Positions 25,856-35,978 of a DNA stretch of 64,000 bases are shown here, piece by piece. The stretch is from Bin5 sp965208965 (GTDB taxonomy: Bacteria; Chloroflexota; Anaerolineae; Caldilineales; Caldilineaceae), in contig OZ242384.1 of the NCBI GenBank assembly GCA_965208965.1, forward strand, positions 4,030,001 through 4,094,000. The letters run 5' to 3'. The translations under genes and the position numbers were made by a program. Position 1 is the first letter of the stretch. The number at the start of each line of letters is the position of its first letter. Below the pieces are notes generated by a model that was given only the letters and a program-made list of their open reading frames with translations, did not search any database and was not told the DNA's origin.

Positions 25856-27208
25856 ATGTCAAGTACCGGCCCAGACTCTTTTTTCGCAGGTCTGCGCTGT
25901 CTTCGTTGCGGCCGCATCTTTCAGCCAGGAACGGTTGATTACGTCTGCTCCTGCCGTCCCAACAGCGGCAGCGACCTGGGGCACCTCGATGCCTTCTACC
26001 ATTACGACGCTGTCGCGGCTATACGAACGACCCTCTCAGATCCATCCGGTTCCAGCCACACAAGTATGGGCGCTGCCTATTCACAGTTCACGACCCGCAC
26101 CATCGAGCGCTGGTGGCCATTGCTGCCGGTAGCGCCGGATTCACTCCCGCCTCTGCCCGTGGGAGATACTCCGCTGCTACGCGCAGACCGGCTCGCTGAT
26201 GCCCTGGGCCTCCGTTGTCTGTACATAAAGGACGATGGGCGAAACCCATCCGGCTCTCTGAAGGACCGGGCTTCCGCCATCGCCGTTGCCCGCGCACGCG
26301 AATTGGGCCGCGATGTCGTCGCCACCGCAAGCACAGGCAACGCTGCAGCCGCACTGGCTGCGATGAGCGCCGCGGCCGCACACGCGTCCGTTATATTTGT
26401 TCCCCGTACCGCGCCGCAGGCAAAGATCGCACAACTTCTCGTTTACGGCAGCCAGGTCCTCGCTGTCGACGGCTCTTATGATGACGCCTTTGATCTGTGT
26501 GTGCGCGCCTGCAGTGAGTTCGGTTGGTACAATCGCAACACCGGCTATAACCCCTTCATGACGGAAGGGAAAAAGACGGTCAGCTTCGAAATCGCGTCCC
26601 AGCTCGCCGAGGCGAAGGCGGCTGCGGGCAATATGGAGACTAACAGTCCCAACGCGCCTTTTGTCTCGCCTGATTCCGTCTTCGTTCCCGTGGGCGACGG
26701 GTCCATCATCGGCGCCGTGTACAAGGGGTTCCGGGAACTGAAGAGGCTCGGCTGGAGCGAACGAGTGCCCCGCATTTTTGGCGTACAGTCCACAGCCAGC
26801 GCAGCCATTCACAACGCCTGGCGCGACGATCTCGAGGCGCCTCTTCCCGTCACAGCCGGGACGGCCGCCGATTCAATCAGCGTGAACGAGCCGCGCGACG
26901 CCACCAAAGCGCTGCGCGCGGTGCGTGCAAGCGGAGGCGCCTTCCTGCTAGTCGAAGACGAGTCGATACTTCAAGCTATTCTACCTCTCGCCCGCCTGGG
27001 CGGCGTCTTCGCGGAACCGGCAGGCGCTACCGCCCTCGCGGGCCTGCAGGAGGCCGTGCGCCAGGACCTGCTCGACCCCGGAGAAACGGTCGTGGTCATC
27101 AGTACGGGCAGTGGACTCAAGGATGTGCCGGCGGCCATGCATATCGTCGGGGAACCGGAAGTCATACCACCTTCGTTAGATGCAGTAGCAGAGAGCCTCA
27201 AGATCTGA
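25856..27208 (+). CDS. thrC: Threonine synthase
   Basis: PLP enzyme turning O-phosphohomoserine into threonine. 450 residues. N-terminal zinc-ribbon-like CLRCGRIFQPG...CSC, then LPVGDTPLLRADRLADALGL, the PLP lysine Lys136 in GSLKDRAS, STGNAAAALA, and the phosphate-binding glycine loop VPVGDGSIIG. The monocistronic context gives no hint of a different substrate, but threonine synthase paralogues of other function exist. Confidence 0.88.
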   Translation: MSSTGPDSFFAGLRCLRCGRIFQPGTVDYVCSCRPNSGSDLGHLDAFYHYDAVAAIRTTLSDPSGSSHTSMGAAYSQFTTRTIERWWPLLPVAPDSLPPLPVGDTPLLRADRLADALGLRCLYIKDDGRNPSGSLKDRASAIAVARARELGRDVVATASTGNAAAALAAMSAAAAHASVIFVPRTAPQAKIAQLLVYGSQVLAVDGSYDDAFDLCVRACSEFGWYNRNTGYNPFMTEGKKTVSFEIASQLAEAKAAAGNMETNSPNAPFVSPDSVFVPVGDGSIIGAVYKGFRELKRLGWSERVPRIFGVQSTASAAIHNAWRDDLEAPLPVTAGTAADSISVNEPRDATKALRAVRASGGAFLLVEDESILQAILPLARLGGVFAEPAGATALAGLQEAVRQDLLDPGETVVVISTGSGLKDVPAAMHIVGEPEVIPPSLDAVAESLKI

Positions 27209-27301
27209 GCCAGCAGTTGCGCAGGCTCCCTTCTGTGACAGTCAGTTCAATGCCTGCCCATTTTCCGGGTACTGACCAGCCTTCCACCGCTCCACAATTC
27301 C

Positions 27302-28216
27302 ATGAAAAGCAGATCCGACAGAGTCTACTCGGTTTCCCGACTCACGAAGATATACCCAGAGAAGAACACGCCGGCCAATGATGAAATCAGTTTTGAGGTG
27401 CAGCAGGGGGAAATCTTTGGACTGTTGGGGGACAATGGGGCAGGCAAGAGTACACTCGTAAAGCAGATGGCAAACCTCTTGCGTCCTACAAGGGGAGGCG
27501 TCAGTCTCTACGGCCGACCTGTGCAGGAGGACCCTTTGCTCGTACCCAGGTTCGTTGGCTACATGCCCCAGACCGCTCGCACGCTCAACTCGCTGACCGT
27601 AAGTGAGGCGTTGTACTTCACTTCACACCTACGAGGATGCGGCCGCCAGGAATCGAAACGCGAACAGGAACGGCTCCTGCAATTGTGGGACCTCCAAGAC
27701 ATTCGAGCTGAACTCTGTTCGCGGCTTTCTGGCGGTCAGCAACGAATGCTGCAACTGGCCACAGCCATGGCTGGGCAGCCCCCTATTCTCATTCTGGATG
27801 AGCCCACCAATGAGTTGTCACCGCCGAGGCGCAGGCACGTCTGGGAGACGTTGCGCGCAGAAAACAGCGAACGGGGCACAACGATTATTTTCATCACACA
27901 CGATGCGATTGAGGCGGAGAAGATCATTCAACAGGTAGGTATTATGCACAAGGCGCGGCTGGTGGCTCTCGGCAAGCCCTCCAACCTGAAGAAGCAGTTG
28001 GACCAGCAGCTTAGAATGGAGCTGCGCTTTCAGCCGGATTCGCCACCTGACCTTCCGCCAGCTTTGCAGCCTCAAAAACTTGCAGAAGATCACTGGATGG
28101 TCCGGCTTGATAAGAATCAGGTCGAGGCCGCCCTGTCGGGGCTGGACTTATCACGAATCGACGACTTTCAGCTCAACTCCGCGACGCTGGAAGACCTCTA
28201 TCTGCATTACACCTGA
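27302..28216 (+). CDS. ABC exporter ATP-binding protein
   Basis: 304 residues. Walker A GDNGAGKST near residues 43-51, Q-loop YMPQTARTL, signature LSGGQQRML, Walker B ILILDEPTNELSP and switch His in IFITHDA. The C-terminal ~80 residues (QLRMELRFQPDSPPDLPP...) are the extra domain common in DrrA/CcmA-type exporters. No ribosome site is evident. Partner permease follows with a one-base TGATG overlap. Substrate unknown. Confidence 0.9.
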   Translation: MKSRSDRVYSVSRLTKIYPEKNTPANDEISFEVQQGEIFGLLGDNGAGKSTLVKQMANLLRPTRGGVSLYGRPVQEDPLLVPRFVGYMPQTARTLNSLTVSEALYFTSHLRGCGRQESKREQERLLQLWDLQDIRAELCSRLSGGQQRMLQLATAMAGQPPILILDEPTNELSPPRRRHVWETLRAENSERGTTIIFITHDAIEAEKIIQQVGIMHKARLVALGKPSNLKKQLDQQLRMELRFQPDSPPDLPPALQPQKLAEDHWMVRLDKNQVEAALSGLDLSRIDDFQLNSATLEDLYLHYT

Positions 28217-28974
28217 TGAAGACTCGACTGCCTCTGCCAGTCCACTTGCAGTTCTGGGACCTGTTTCTCATTGAGTTAAGCAACTGGAGATGGGGTTGGC
28301 GAAACCTTGTCCTGACAGGTACAATCCTGCCGATTTTCGGGATCCTATTGCTCGGCTCATTTGCTCGTGATCTGGGCGCCCATGCCCTTTCTTTCGTACT
28401 GGTCGGGAACCTGGTCATGGCGCTGCTTTTTGAACATATGGGAAAGTTGATCAGCCATTTCGCTTTCCTGAAAATGGCCGGCAGTCTGGACTATTTCGCC
28501 ACCCTTCCCATTCGAAAAAGCGTCTTGATTCTTGCGGCCTCATCCGCATTCTTTATCCTGTTCCTCCCTTCAATGTTCGTTGTCCTCGCCGGTGGCGCCT
28601 GGATACTGTTGCTGGAGCTTCATCTTCATCCGCTGGCTCTCTTTGTCGTCCCGCTTTGCGCGCTTCCGCTGGCAGGCCTGGGTGCGCTGATGGGCGTAAG
28701 TTTTCGTACGCCGGAAGAGGCCGCGGCCACAGGACGGCTACTGACGATACTGATGTTGACGATTGGACCTGTCCTGATCCCGCCGGAGCGCCTTCCAGAC
28801 TGGCTGGTCTGGCTCGGCTTCCTCAGCCCAGCTACGTACGCCGCCTCTGCTTTGCGCCAGGTCCTGTTGGGCCCTCTTACCTCACGTCTCTTTCTGGACT
28901 CCGCCCTTTTGGCCGCCTGTACTGTAATCAGTTTCCGATTGGTCGATCGCAAGATGGACTGGCGTCAGGACTGA
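28216..28974 (+). CDS. ABC-2 type exporter permease
   Basis: 252 residues with six membrane helices. The C-terminal ILMLTIGPVLIPPERLPDWLVWLGFLSPATYAASALRQVL matches the ABC-2 permease signature before the last helix (known from multidrug, polyketide and lipid exporters). Forms the transporter with the preceding ATPase. Confidence 0.87.
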   Translation: MKTRLPLPVHLQFWDLFLIELSNWRWGWRNLVLTGTILPIFGILLLGSFARDLGAHALSFVLVGNLVMALLFEHMGKLISHFAFLKMAGSLDYFATLPIRKSVLILAASSAFFILFLPSMFVVLAGGAWILLLELHLHPLALFVVPLCALPLAGLGALMGVSFRTPEEAAATGRLLTILMLTIGPVLIPPERLPDWLVWLGFLSPATYAASALRQVLLGPLTSRLFLDSALLAACTVISFRLVDRKMDWRQD

Positions 28975-29170
28975 AACGTAGGCGGTGACGAGAATACTGC
29001 ACCTGGAAACTTCGGACTGCCAACCCACATGCAGGGTTTGCGTTGTCCATGTTGCCCAACCGCGCCAGGATCGCCTCATAAACGCCCTTATGTTTCGATC
29101 GCCATATTGTCCGTACGGCTCTCAGAGGGTAGGCGCGCTATAGTCTGAACCAAGGGGGCAGTCAGTTCCT

Positions 29171-29632
29171 TCACTGGCTCTCCTTTTCTGATTCGTACCA
29201 TCCTGAACCGAAAATCAGTCCATCAAAAAGAATAACCCACGTGTGCTTGCGTTGGACCTCACCCGATTCCGGGTTACTCCAAACGTAGCTGACCCACTTT
29301 CCATCTTCCCCTACTGTCAGTGCTTCCAACCCAAACGCGTACCCATTAATGTCAACGTATACAGTCACATCGGCCCCAATTAACGAAGAATCAGGGTGAG
29401 CGATAGTTGTAGCACTCGCTACGTCCGTCATTGTGACATACCACTGCCCGTCTACACTGCTACTTGAACTGTAGCGGGCAACGGCTGCCTGAAGGCCTTC
29501 CTGCTTATAAAAGCGAATGGCGTCCTGTACGAGCGCCTGAGCGTAGGCTCCTGGCTCATTCTTGGTTGGAATAGGAGCACAACCCGAGATGAGTATCGCG
29601 AAAATGAGAATAACTGACCGAATCGTGAACAT
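29171..29632 (-). CDS. Cache-domain lipoprotein
   Basis: 153 residues. Lipoprotein signal ending ILISGC (Cys18). The mature part resembles a single Cache sensor: AQALVQDAIRFYKQEG, GADVTVYVDINGYAFG and the C-terminal GKWVSYVWSNPESG...KHTWVILFDGLIFGSGWYE, the pattern seen in Cache domains of chemoreceptors and cyclases. There is no signalling domain, so it may be a free-standing ligand binder at the membrane. No partner gene adjoins it. AAGG lies four bases before the ATG. Confidence 0.75.
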   Translation of the reverse strand: MFTIRSVILIFAILISGCAPIPTKNEPGAYAQALVQDAIRFYKQEGLQAAVARYSSSSSVDGQWYVTMTDVASATTIAHPDSSLIGADVTVYVDINGYAFGLEALTVGEDGKWVSYVWSNPESGEVQRKHTWVILFDGLIFGSGWYESEKESQ

Positions 29633-29994
29633 TTACCTTGTCCCTTTGTTGGCCAGCGGCGGTGCCCTGAGGTAGAGTATGGACTAGCTCCCGAGTGCCC
29701 GCCAGGACGCCAAAATTCACGCCGAGGACATCCCTGTGCTGGCCAATATCGCGGAACGAGAGCCAGTCCTTTCATTGTAACCCGATCCCAACACAAATTA
29801 ACTTTATGCGGAGTGTCAAGCCGACAGTTCCCTTTTTGCTTGATATGGCGGCCGGTTCAAATCGCAATCCAGCTCCCCGGTCAGGCTGCAGTAGGTTCGC
29901 CTGACGGCAGTAGCTCTGTTACTATTGTGACACCGTTCGCTTAGCCACCAATTGCCAACCTGTCTTCCAGTTTTCTACAAGGGGAGTATCCGCT
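29633..29994. other. Intergenic stretch without a supported gene
   Basis: Divergent promoter space between the Cache lipoprotein and the PLP-enzyme gene. TACTAT at 29920-29925 could be a -10 box, but the -35 region is poor. No hairpin or small gene was recognised. Confidence 0.5.
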
Positions 29995-31386
<1,392 letters not shown>

Positions 31387-31477
31387 GTCCCCCTGTTTCA
31401 CTCAGTTTCCCTATAGGAGAAGAATGGCGCAAAGGGCGCACAGGTTCTCGCCGGGTGGATTGCGGAGCGCCTAACTC

Positions 31478-32791
31478 TCAGTCGCCCTCACGCTGAACTG
31501 CGTAGGCTCCACCTGCCGAACGTACCTGCAGCCGCTCCCCGATGGCTGTCTGCCCAGGCGCACTCACGACCGCCCCGTCACTCTTCTGCACGATGCTATA
31601 GCCGCGGGACAGCACGCCGGAGGGATTGAGGCCCTCAAGCCGTGCCATGCCGGATTCCAGTTGCTCTTTCCTGCGGCGCAGCTCACTTGACGTGACCCTC
31701 CTCAGCCGTTCCTCGACGTCATCCAACCGCTGTCGCGCAAGATCGATCTGGCGCAAGGGGGCACTCCGGACCAGCCGACGGCGCAGCTCCTGCCACTGCA
31801 CTCTCCGACCAGAGACCTCTTCAGAGCCGGCCCTGAGCAGCCATAAGCGCGTTTGCTTGACCCCGTCCAGCATCTCCCAGCGACCGGGCGTTGCCGCAAC
31901 CGCAGCACCCGTCGGCGTCGGCGCCCGCAGGTCGGCGACAAAGTCGGCAATCGTGAAATCGGTCTCGTGGCCGATTCCGGTCACGACCGGCACCTTGCTC
32001 CCTGCGATGGCGTAGGCGACCGCTTCCTCGTTGAATGCCCACAGGTCCTCAATCGAACCGCCGCCGCGCACGAGCAGAATCGTGTCCAATGGTCCGTCGT
32101 CGCGCCAGGCGTCCCCCGGCTCCGAATCGAAAGTACTGGCGCCGTTGTCATTGAACAGTAATGGCAGTTCGGCCAGATCTTCTTTGGAGAAGGCGCCTGG
32201 AGATCCCGCCCCCGCCGTGAACCTGTTCGCAGCCGCGAGAGCTGCAACGATCTGCCCAGGCGCCTCCGCCCCCTGGACCTGCGTCGGGAAGAGGACCGAA
32301 TCGGCCAGCGGCCAGCGCTGGCGCAGAACGCGCAACACGTCTTGAAACGCCGCAGCGCTCTGGCTGGTCACGATTCCCAACCGGCGAGGCGAAACCGGAA
32401 TCGGACGCTTGCGCTCCTCCTCAAACAGGCCTTCCGCGGCGAGCCTTTCCTTGAGCGCTTCGAACTGAGCGTATAGCTGCCCCCGTCCCGCAGGCCGGAT
32501 TTCATCCGCATAGAATTGATACTGGCCGCGCTCAGGATAGACGGTCACGTGCCCATGCGCCAGGATCTGGTCGCCCTCATTCGGCAGCCATGTGTGCCGG
32601 TGCGCGTTTCCTCGCCACATCAGCGAATTGATGACCGCGCCGCTGTCCTTCATGCTGAAGTAGATATGGCCACTGGCCGCTCTCGTCCACCGGCTGACCT
32701 CGGCTAAGACCCAGACATCGCGGAGCAACTCGTCCTGCTCGAACAGGGTAGTTACGTGCGCCGTCAGTTGCGTTATGGTAAGTGGATTCAT
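31478..32791 (-). CDS. xseA: Exodeoxyribonuclease VII large subunit
   Basis: 437 residues. N-terminal OB fold (LTITQLTAHVTTLFEQDELLRDVWVLAEVS) and the catalytic domain with RLGIVTSQSAAAFQDVL, LVRGGGSIEDLWAFN and PVVTGIGHETDFTIADFVADLRAPTPTGAA. A coiled coil then precedes the C-terminal LSRGYSIVQKSDG. Degrades single-stranded DNA with XseB, which is not seen next to it. Confidence 0.95.
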   Translation of the reverse strand: MNPLTITQLTAHVTTLFEQDELLRDVWVLAEVSRWTRAASGHIYFSMKDSGAVINSLMWRGNAHRHTWLPNEGDQILAHGHVTVYPERGQYQFYADEIRPAGRGQLYAQFEALKERLAAEGLFEEERKRPIPVSPRRLGIVTSQSAAAFQDVLRVLRQRWPLADSVLFPTQVQGAEAPGQIVAALAAANRFTAGAGSPGAFSKEDLAELPLLFNDNGASTFDSEPGDAWRDDGPLDTILLVRGGGSIEDLWAFNEEAVAYAIAGSKVPVVTGIGHETDFTIADFVADLRAPTPTGAAVAATPGRWEMLDGVKQTRLWLLRAGSEEVSGRRVQWQELRRRLVRSAPLRQIDLARQRLDDVEERLRRVTSSELRRRKEQLESGMARLEGLNPSGVLSRGYSIVQKSDGAVVSAPGQTAIGERLQVRSAGGAYAVQREGD

Positions 32792-32892
32792 AGTCGCGGA
32801 ATTCTACCACGTCCGGTGTCCGTTCTCACAGGAGATGCCCGTTCAGGGCGCATCTCGGATTCTTGTTATGTCGTTGACTGAATCTGGATTAA

Positions 32893-32950
32893 AGGCGAGG
32901 GGAGAGTGGAGAGGAGTGAGTGGCGTGGGGCGGCGCGTGGGGTGGGGAGC
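32893..32950. repeat. Dispersed intergenic repeat, copy B (58 bp)
   Basis: Aligns to 7175-7232 with 50 of 58 bases identical and no gap. Lies in the 500-bp gap between xseA and the ars operon. The sequence after it (32951-33190) is non-coding by my reading and not clearly alike in the other copy, apart from short G-rich runs. Confidence 0.75.
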
Positions 32951-33204
32951 GCTGAAGGACGTTGTCAGGTTTGGACAGGCTTTGTCAAGCTTTTTTTGGG
33001 TGACCCCGGTTCATCCTGTCGATGGCCTAGAGGTGGTCTTTCCGCGATGCAGCGGCGGCGGTGGGGGGCGAATAGAAAGGGAGGGGAAGGCGGCGACGGC
33101 GCTTCTGCTGTCCCAGAGTCGATTATGGACCAGCCATGGCTATGTTACCGCTATAGACTTCCCAGATTTCACCCCTTCTTCATGGTGCACACGTCTACAC
33201 TCTA

Positions 33205-33226
33205 TATATTGACAAACATCAATATA
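33205..33226. promoter_or_regulatory. Probable ArsR operator (perfect inverted repeat)
   Basis: 8-bp arms TATATTGA and TCAATATA separated by six bases. A+T-rich dyads of this form are typical SmtB/ArsR binding sites. It contains the -35 box of the arsR promoter, so binding would block RNA polymerase until As(III) releases the repressor. Confidence 0.75.
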
Positions 33227-33237
33227 AGCATTAGGAT
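33209..33237 (+). promoter_or_regulatory. Predicted promoter of arsR-arsM-MFS
   Basis: Perfect -35 TTGACA (33209-33214) embedded in the inverted repeat, 17-bp spacer, -10 TAGGAT (33232-33237, four of six). Start site near 33244, giving a leader of about 75 bases. Confidence 0.65.
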
Positions 33238-33316
33238 TTATTGCAAACAAGAGTTTCCGGTCCAAAGGATTCCGGTGCAACAGGTCGTTGATGGGTATGG
33301 TTTTCCGAAGTGAAGA

Positions 33317-33739
33317 GTGAAACAAGCGATGGCAACCGAATTTGTAACGATTGGACGTCCAGAGAGCCAGGGAGCGCCTGGCGTGCTGGCAGAGCCCGTA
33401 GGAGAGTCCCGGATAGAAGGGCCATTCAAGGGTTTCCCCGATACGGAGTTTGCGGACGAAGCAAGAGAAGACGCCCTGGCGGCCGCGTTCAAAGCCATTG
33501 GCCACCCCGTTCGTTTGCGAATCCTTGAAATACTTTCTCGCCAGGCAGACCCCATGTGCGTCTGCCACATTGAGTCCCGGTTCACACTTTCGCAACCAAC
33601 GATCTCGCATCACTTGCGCCTGCTACGAAAGGCGGGCCTGGTAAACAGCGAGCGGCGCGGGACTTGGATCTACTATTCGATCAGAAATGAAGGGGCCCGG
33701 TCTCTCTATACCTTCATAACTTCAATAGTCTGCGATTAA
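33317..33739 (+). CDS. arsR: ArsR-family arsenic-responsive repressor
   Basis: 140 residues. Winged helix: FKAIGHPVRLRILEILSRQ, recognition helix SQPTISHHLRLLRKAGLV, wing RRGTWIYYSI. The CVC pair (Cys81, Cys83) in helix 3, in the form of the ELCVCDL metal site, marks the As(III)/Sb(III)-sensing class. Residues 1-50 before the core are longer than usual. GTG at 33317 is used; ATG at 33329 is also possible and neither has a clear ribosome site. Autoregulation is inferred from the operator upstream. Confidence 0.92.
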   Translation: MKQAMATEFVTIGRPESQGAPGVLAEPVGESRIEGPFKGFPDTEFADEAREDALAAAFKAIGHPVRLRILEILSRQADPMCVCHIESRFTLSQPTISHHLRLLRKAGLVNSERRGTWIYYSIRNEGARSLYTFITSIVCD

Positions 33740-33752
33740 GGAGAAACTGCAC

Positions 33753-34646
33753 ATGCCAGTTCACGCCAAGGCACCACAAGAACCGAACGAAATGCAGCTG
33801 CAAGACTGCTGCGGAACAATAGGCAAGTCGTCAGCAGTTGCCCTCGAGGACCACCAGGCCATTCGCGACGAAGTCCAGACCTACTATGGAAACGTCGCCG
33901 AAATGCAACTGGATGGCAGCGATTCGCAGGGCTGCTGCGGCAGCGAGTACTACGCAGTTGAAGACTTGAGCTTGCTACCCGACGGCGCCGTAAACAGCAG
34001 CAGAGGTTGCGGCAACCCGAACGCGATCGCCTCGCTGCGACCGGGCGAAACTGTACTCGATCTCGGCTCGGGCGGCGGCTTGGATGTTCTGCTCGCGGCC
34101 CGCCAGGTCGGTGTAGACGGATACGTCTACGGCGTCGACATGAACGACAAAATGCTGGAGCTGGCTGGGCGCAATGCCGAAAAAGCAGGCGCGACCAACG
34201 TGGAGTTTCTCAAGGGAGACCTGGAAGAACTTCCTTTGCCACCCAATACGGTAGACGTAGTAATCTCCAACTGCGTAATCAACCTCACAGCCGACAAAGG
34301 CAAGGTTCTCAACGAGGCCTTCCGTGTGCTCAAGCCGGGAGGCCGGATGGCGATATCGGACATAGTGGTTGACGGCGATCTGTCGGGTCTGCCGGTCAGC
34401 GAGGCGCAGATTCGCGCCGGACTGAATTGGGCCGGTTGCATCGCGGGAGCCTTGACAATCAACGAGTTCACCACGCTACTGCAGGCGGCCGGTTTTGGCG
34501 AAATCGCCATAACGATCGAGCAGCGCTACACGCCGTCCGACTTCACGCGCGACCAGCCCTCAGCACTCTCAGAGCTCCAGCCTGCCCAGTTGCAGGAGCT
34601 GCTGCATCGCTTTACCAGCAGCAGCATTCAGGCGCGAAAGCCCTGA
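33753..34646 (+). CDS. arsM: Arsenite S-adenosylmethionine methyltransferase
   Basis: 297 residues. Methylates As(III) to mono- and dimethylated species with SAM. SAM motif VLDLGSGGGLD at 101-111. The As(III)-coordinating cysteines of the family are all present: Cys86 (SRGCGNP), Cys174 (SNCVINL) and Cys229 (WAGC). Two further CC pairs at 19-20 and 61-62. AAGGAG lies about ten bases before the ATG. Second gene of the ars operon, 13 bases after arsR. Confidence 0.95.
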   Translation: MPVHAKAPQEPNEMQLQDCCGTIGKSSAVALEDHQAIRDEVQTYYGNVAEMQLDGSDSQGCCGSEYYAVEDLSLLPDGAVNSSRGCGNPNAIASLRPGETVLDLGSGGGLDVLLAARQVGVDGYVYGVDMNDKMLELAGRNAEKAGATNVEFLKGDLEELPLPPNTVDVVISNCVINLTADKGKVLNEAFRVLKPGGRMAISDIVVDGDLSGLPVSEAQIRAGLNWAGCIAGALTINEFTTLLQAAGFGEIAITIEQRYTPSDFTRDQPSALSELQPAQLQELLHRFTSSSIQARKP

Positions 34647-34648
34647 CG

Positions 34649-35908
34649 GTGAGCAGGTACTGGACGGTCTGGTCGGCGGCTCTGCTGTTCTTTGCCGCCT
34701 TCTACGCCCTGCTGGTACCAGTTCCCCTCTACCTGGAGGCAGCCGGCCTAGCGGACTGGCAGATTGGATTGGTCCTGGGGGCGTTTGGCGTTGCCTCCCT
34801 GGTTGGCCGCCCACTGACTGGCGCCGTTAGCGACAGTCTTGGCCGGCGCCCTGTCATCCTGTTCGGTACGGTATCCCTTGCCGCGGGCGCGGCCCTGATG
34901 AGCTTCACTTCCAACCCTGTGCTGCTCTTTGGGCTGCGCGTCCTCCAGGCAGCGGGGTACGTCACCTTTACGACCGCCGCCACCGCTCTCGTCGCCGACC
35001 TGGCCGACCCGCAGCGAAGGGGCGCCGCTCTCGCCCTGTTCGGCGCCGCCGCCAACGTCGCGATAACCTTGACGCCGGCCGCGGTCAGCGCCGGCCTGGA
35101 GCAGCTCGCTCCGCAGTTCGGCTGTCCGGCCTCCCCCTGCCCCACATGGTGTTTTCAAGCAGGTGACAGTCCTGCCGCCGTCGAAGGCGGTGGTCTGTGC
35201 CCGATTTGGGGACGCGGCATTGGCCATAGCGCTTTCTTTCTGAGTTCGGCGCTTTCTCTCCTTGCCGGCGGCCTTGTCTGGCGGGTGATCCCAGGGGTGA
35301 GCAGCCAGGTAAGCGGGAGTTTCAACTCCGCCCAGCTGCTCTCGCTGCCGCGACCATTGCGGGGTCCGATGCTCACGACCGCACTCTTCGGTGTCAGCTT
35401 CGGCGCCCTCTTCGCCTTTCTTCCGCTGCTGGCAGAACGCAGAGAGCTGGCCTCGACGGGCGCCGCGTACGCGGCATACGGCGTGTCGATTATCGCCACC
35501 CGTATCCTGACCGGAAGGCTGCTCGACAGACCCAACCGGGCGCGGGTCCTTCTGCCTGCCTTGATCACAAACGCCGTTGGCCTGGCGGGCCTCGCGGTCG
35601 CGGTAGACATGCCCATTCTTGCCGGCAGCGCCGCGCTGATGGGCATAGGCTCCGGCGTCTGTCACCCCGCCTTGATTGCCATTTGCGTGGACCGCATGCC
35701 ATCGGCGCAGCGCGGTCGTGCCACGGCCGGTTTCTATCTGGCTTTCGACGTTGGAATCGGGCTGGGGAGCTGGCTTCTCGGCCTGGTTCTCGATGGGGTG
35801 GGGCTGTCGGGGCTCTATTTCGCGGCAGCTTTCGTCAGCGCGGTCGCAGCGGTGTCGGCACCGGTTCTATCCGGCAGCCAGCGAGCACAGAGGCAAAGGG
35901 CGGACTGA
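34649..35908 (+). CDS. MFS transporter of the ars operon, with cysteine-rich loop
   Basis: 419 residues from GTG at 34649, two bases after arsM; about 12 membrane helices. MFS motif A appears as GRPLTGAVSDSLGRRP near residue 53. Between helices 5 and 6 is an unusual loop with Cys159, Cys164, Cys168 and Cys184 (FGCPASPCPTWC...GLC). Position in an arsR-arsM operon suggests export of inorganic or methylated arsenic, as for ArsJ/ArsK-type MFS proteins, but subfamily is not assignable. I used the GTG because the open frame's earlier part overlaps arsM and is not membrane-like. Confidence 0.85.
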   Translation: MSRYWTVWSAALLFFAAFYALLVPVPLYLEAAGLADWQIGLVLGAFGVASLVGRPLTGAVSDSLGRRPVILFGTVSLAAGAALMSFTSNPVLLFGLRVLQAAGYVTFTTAATALVADLADPQRRGAALALFGAAANVAITLTPAAVSAGLEQLAPQFGCPASPCPTWCFQAGDSPAAVEGGGLCPIWGRGIGHSAFFLSSALSLLAGGLVWRVIPGVSSQVSGSFNSAQLLSLPRPLRGPMLTTALFGVSFGALFAFLPLLAERRELASTGAAYAAYGVSIIATRILTGRLLDRPNRARVLLPALITNAVGLAGLAVAVDMPILAGSAALMGIGSGVCHPALIAICVDRMPSAQRGRATAGFYLAFDVGIGLGSWLLGLVLDGVGLSGLYFAAAFVSAVAAVSAPVLSGSQRAQRQRAD

Positions 35909-35978
35909 CATTCGCTGGGCCAGAAGACGCCCGCACAGTTCGCTGCACGCATCAGGGCTATGGCCATGATAGATGTTT

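Noticed and set aside
34748..35665. 305-codon minus-strand open frame opposite the MFS gene
   Set aside because: No family features; the plus-strand MFS helices and operon position explain the region.
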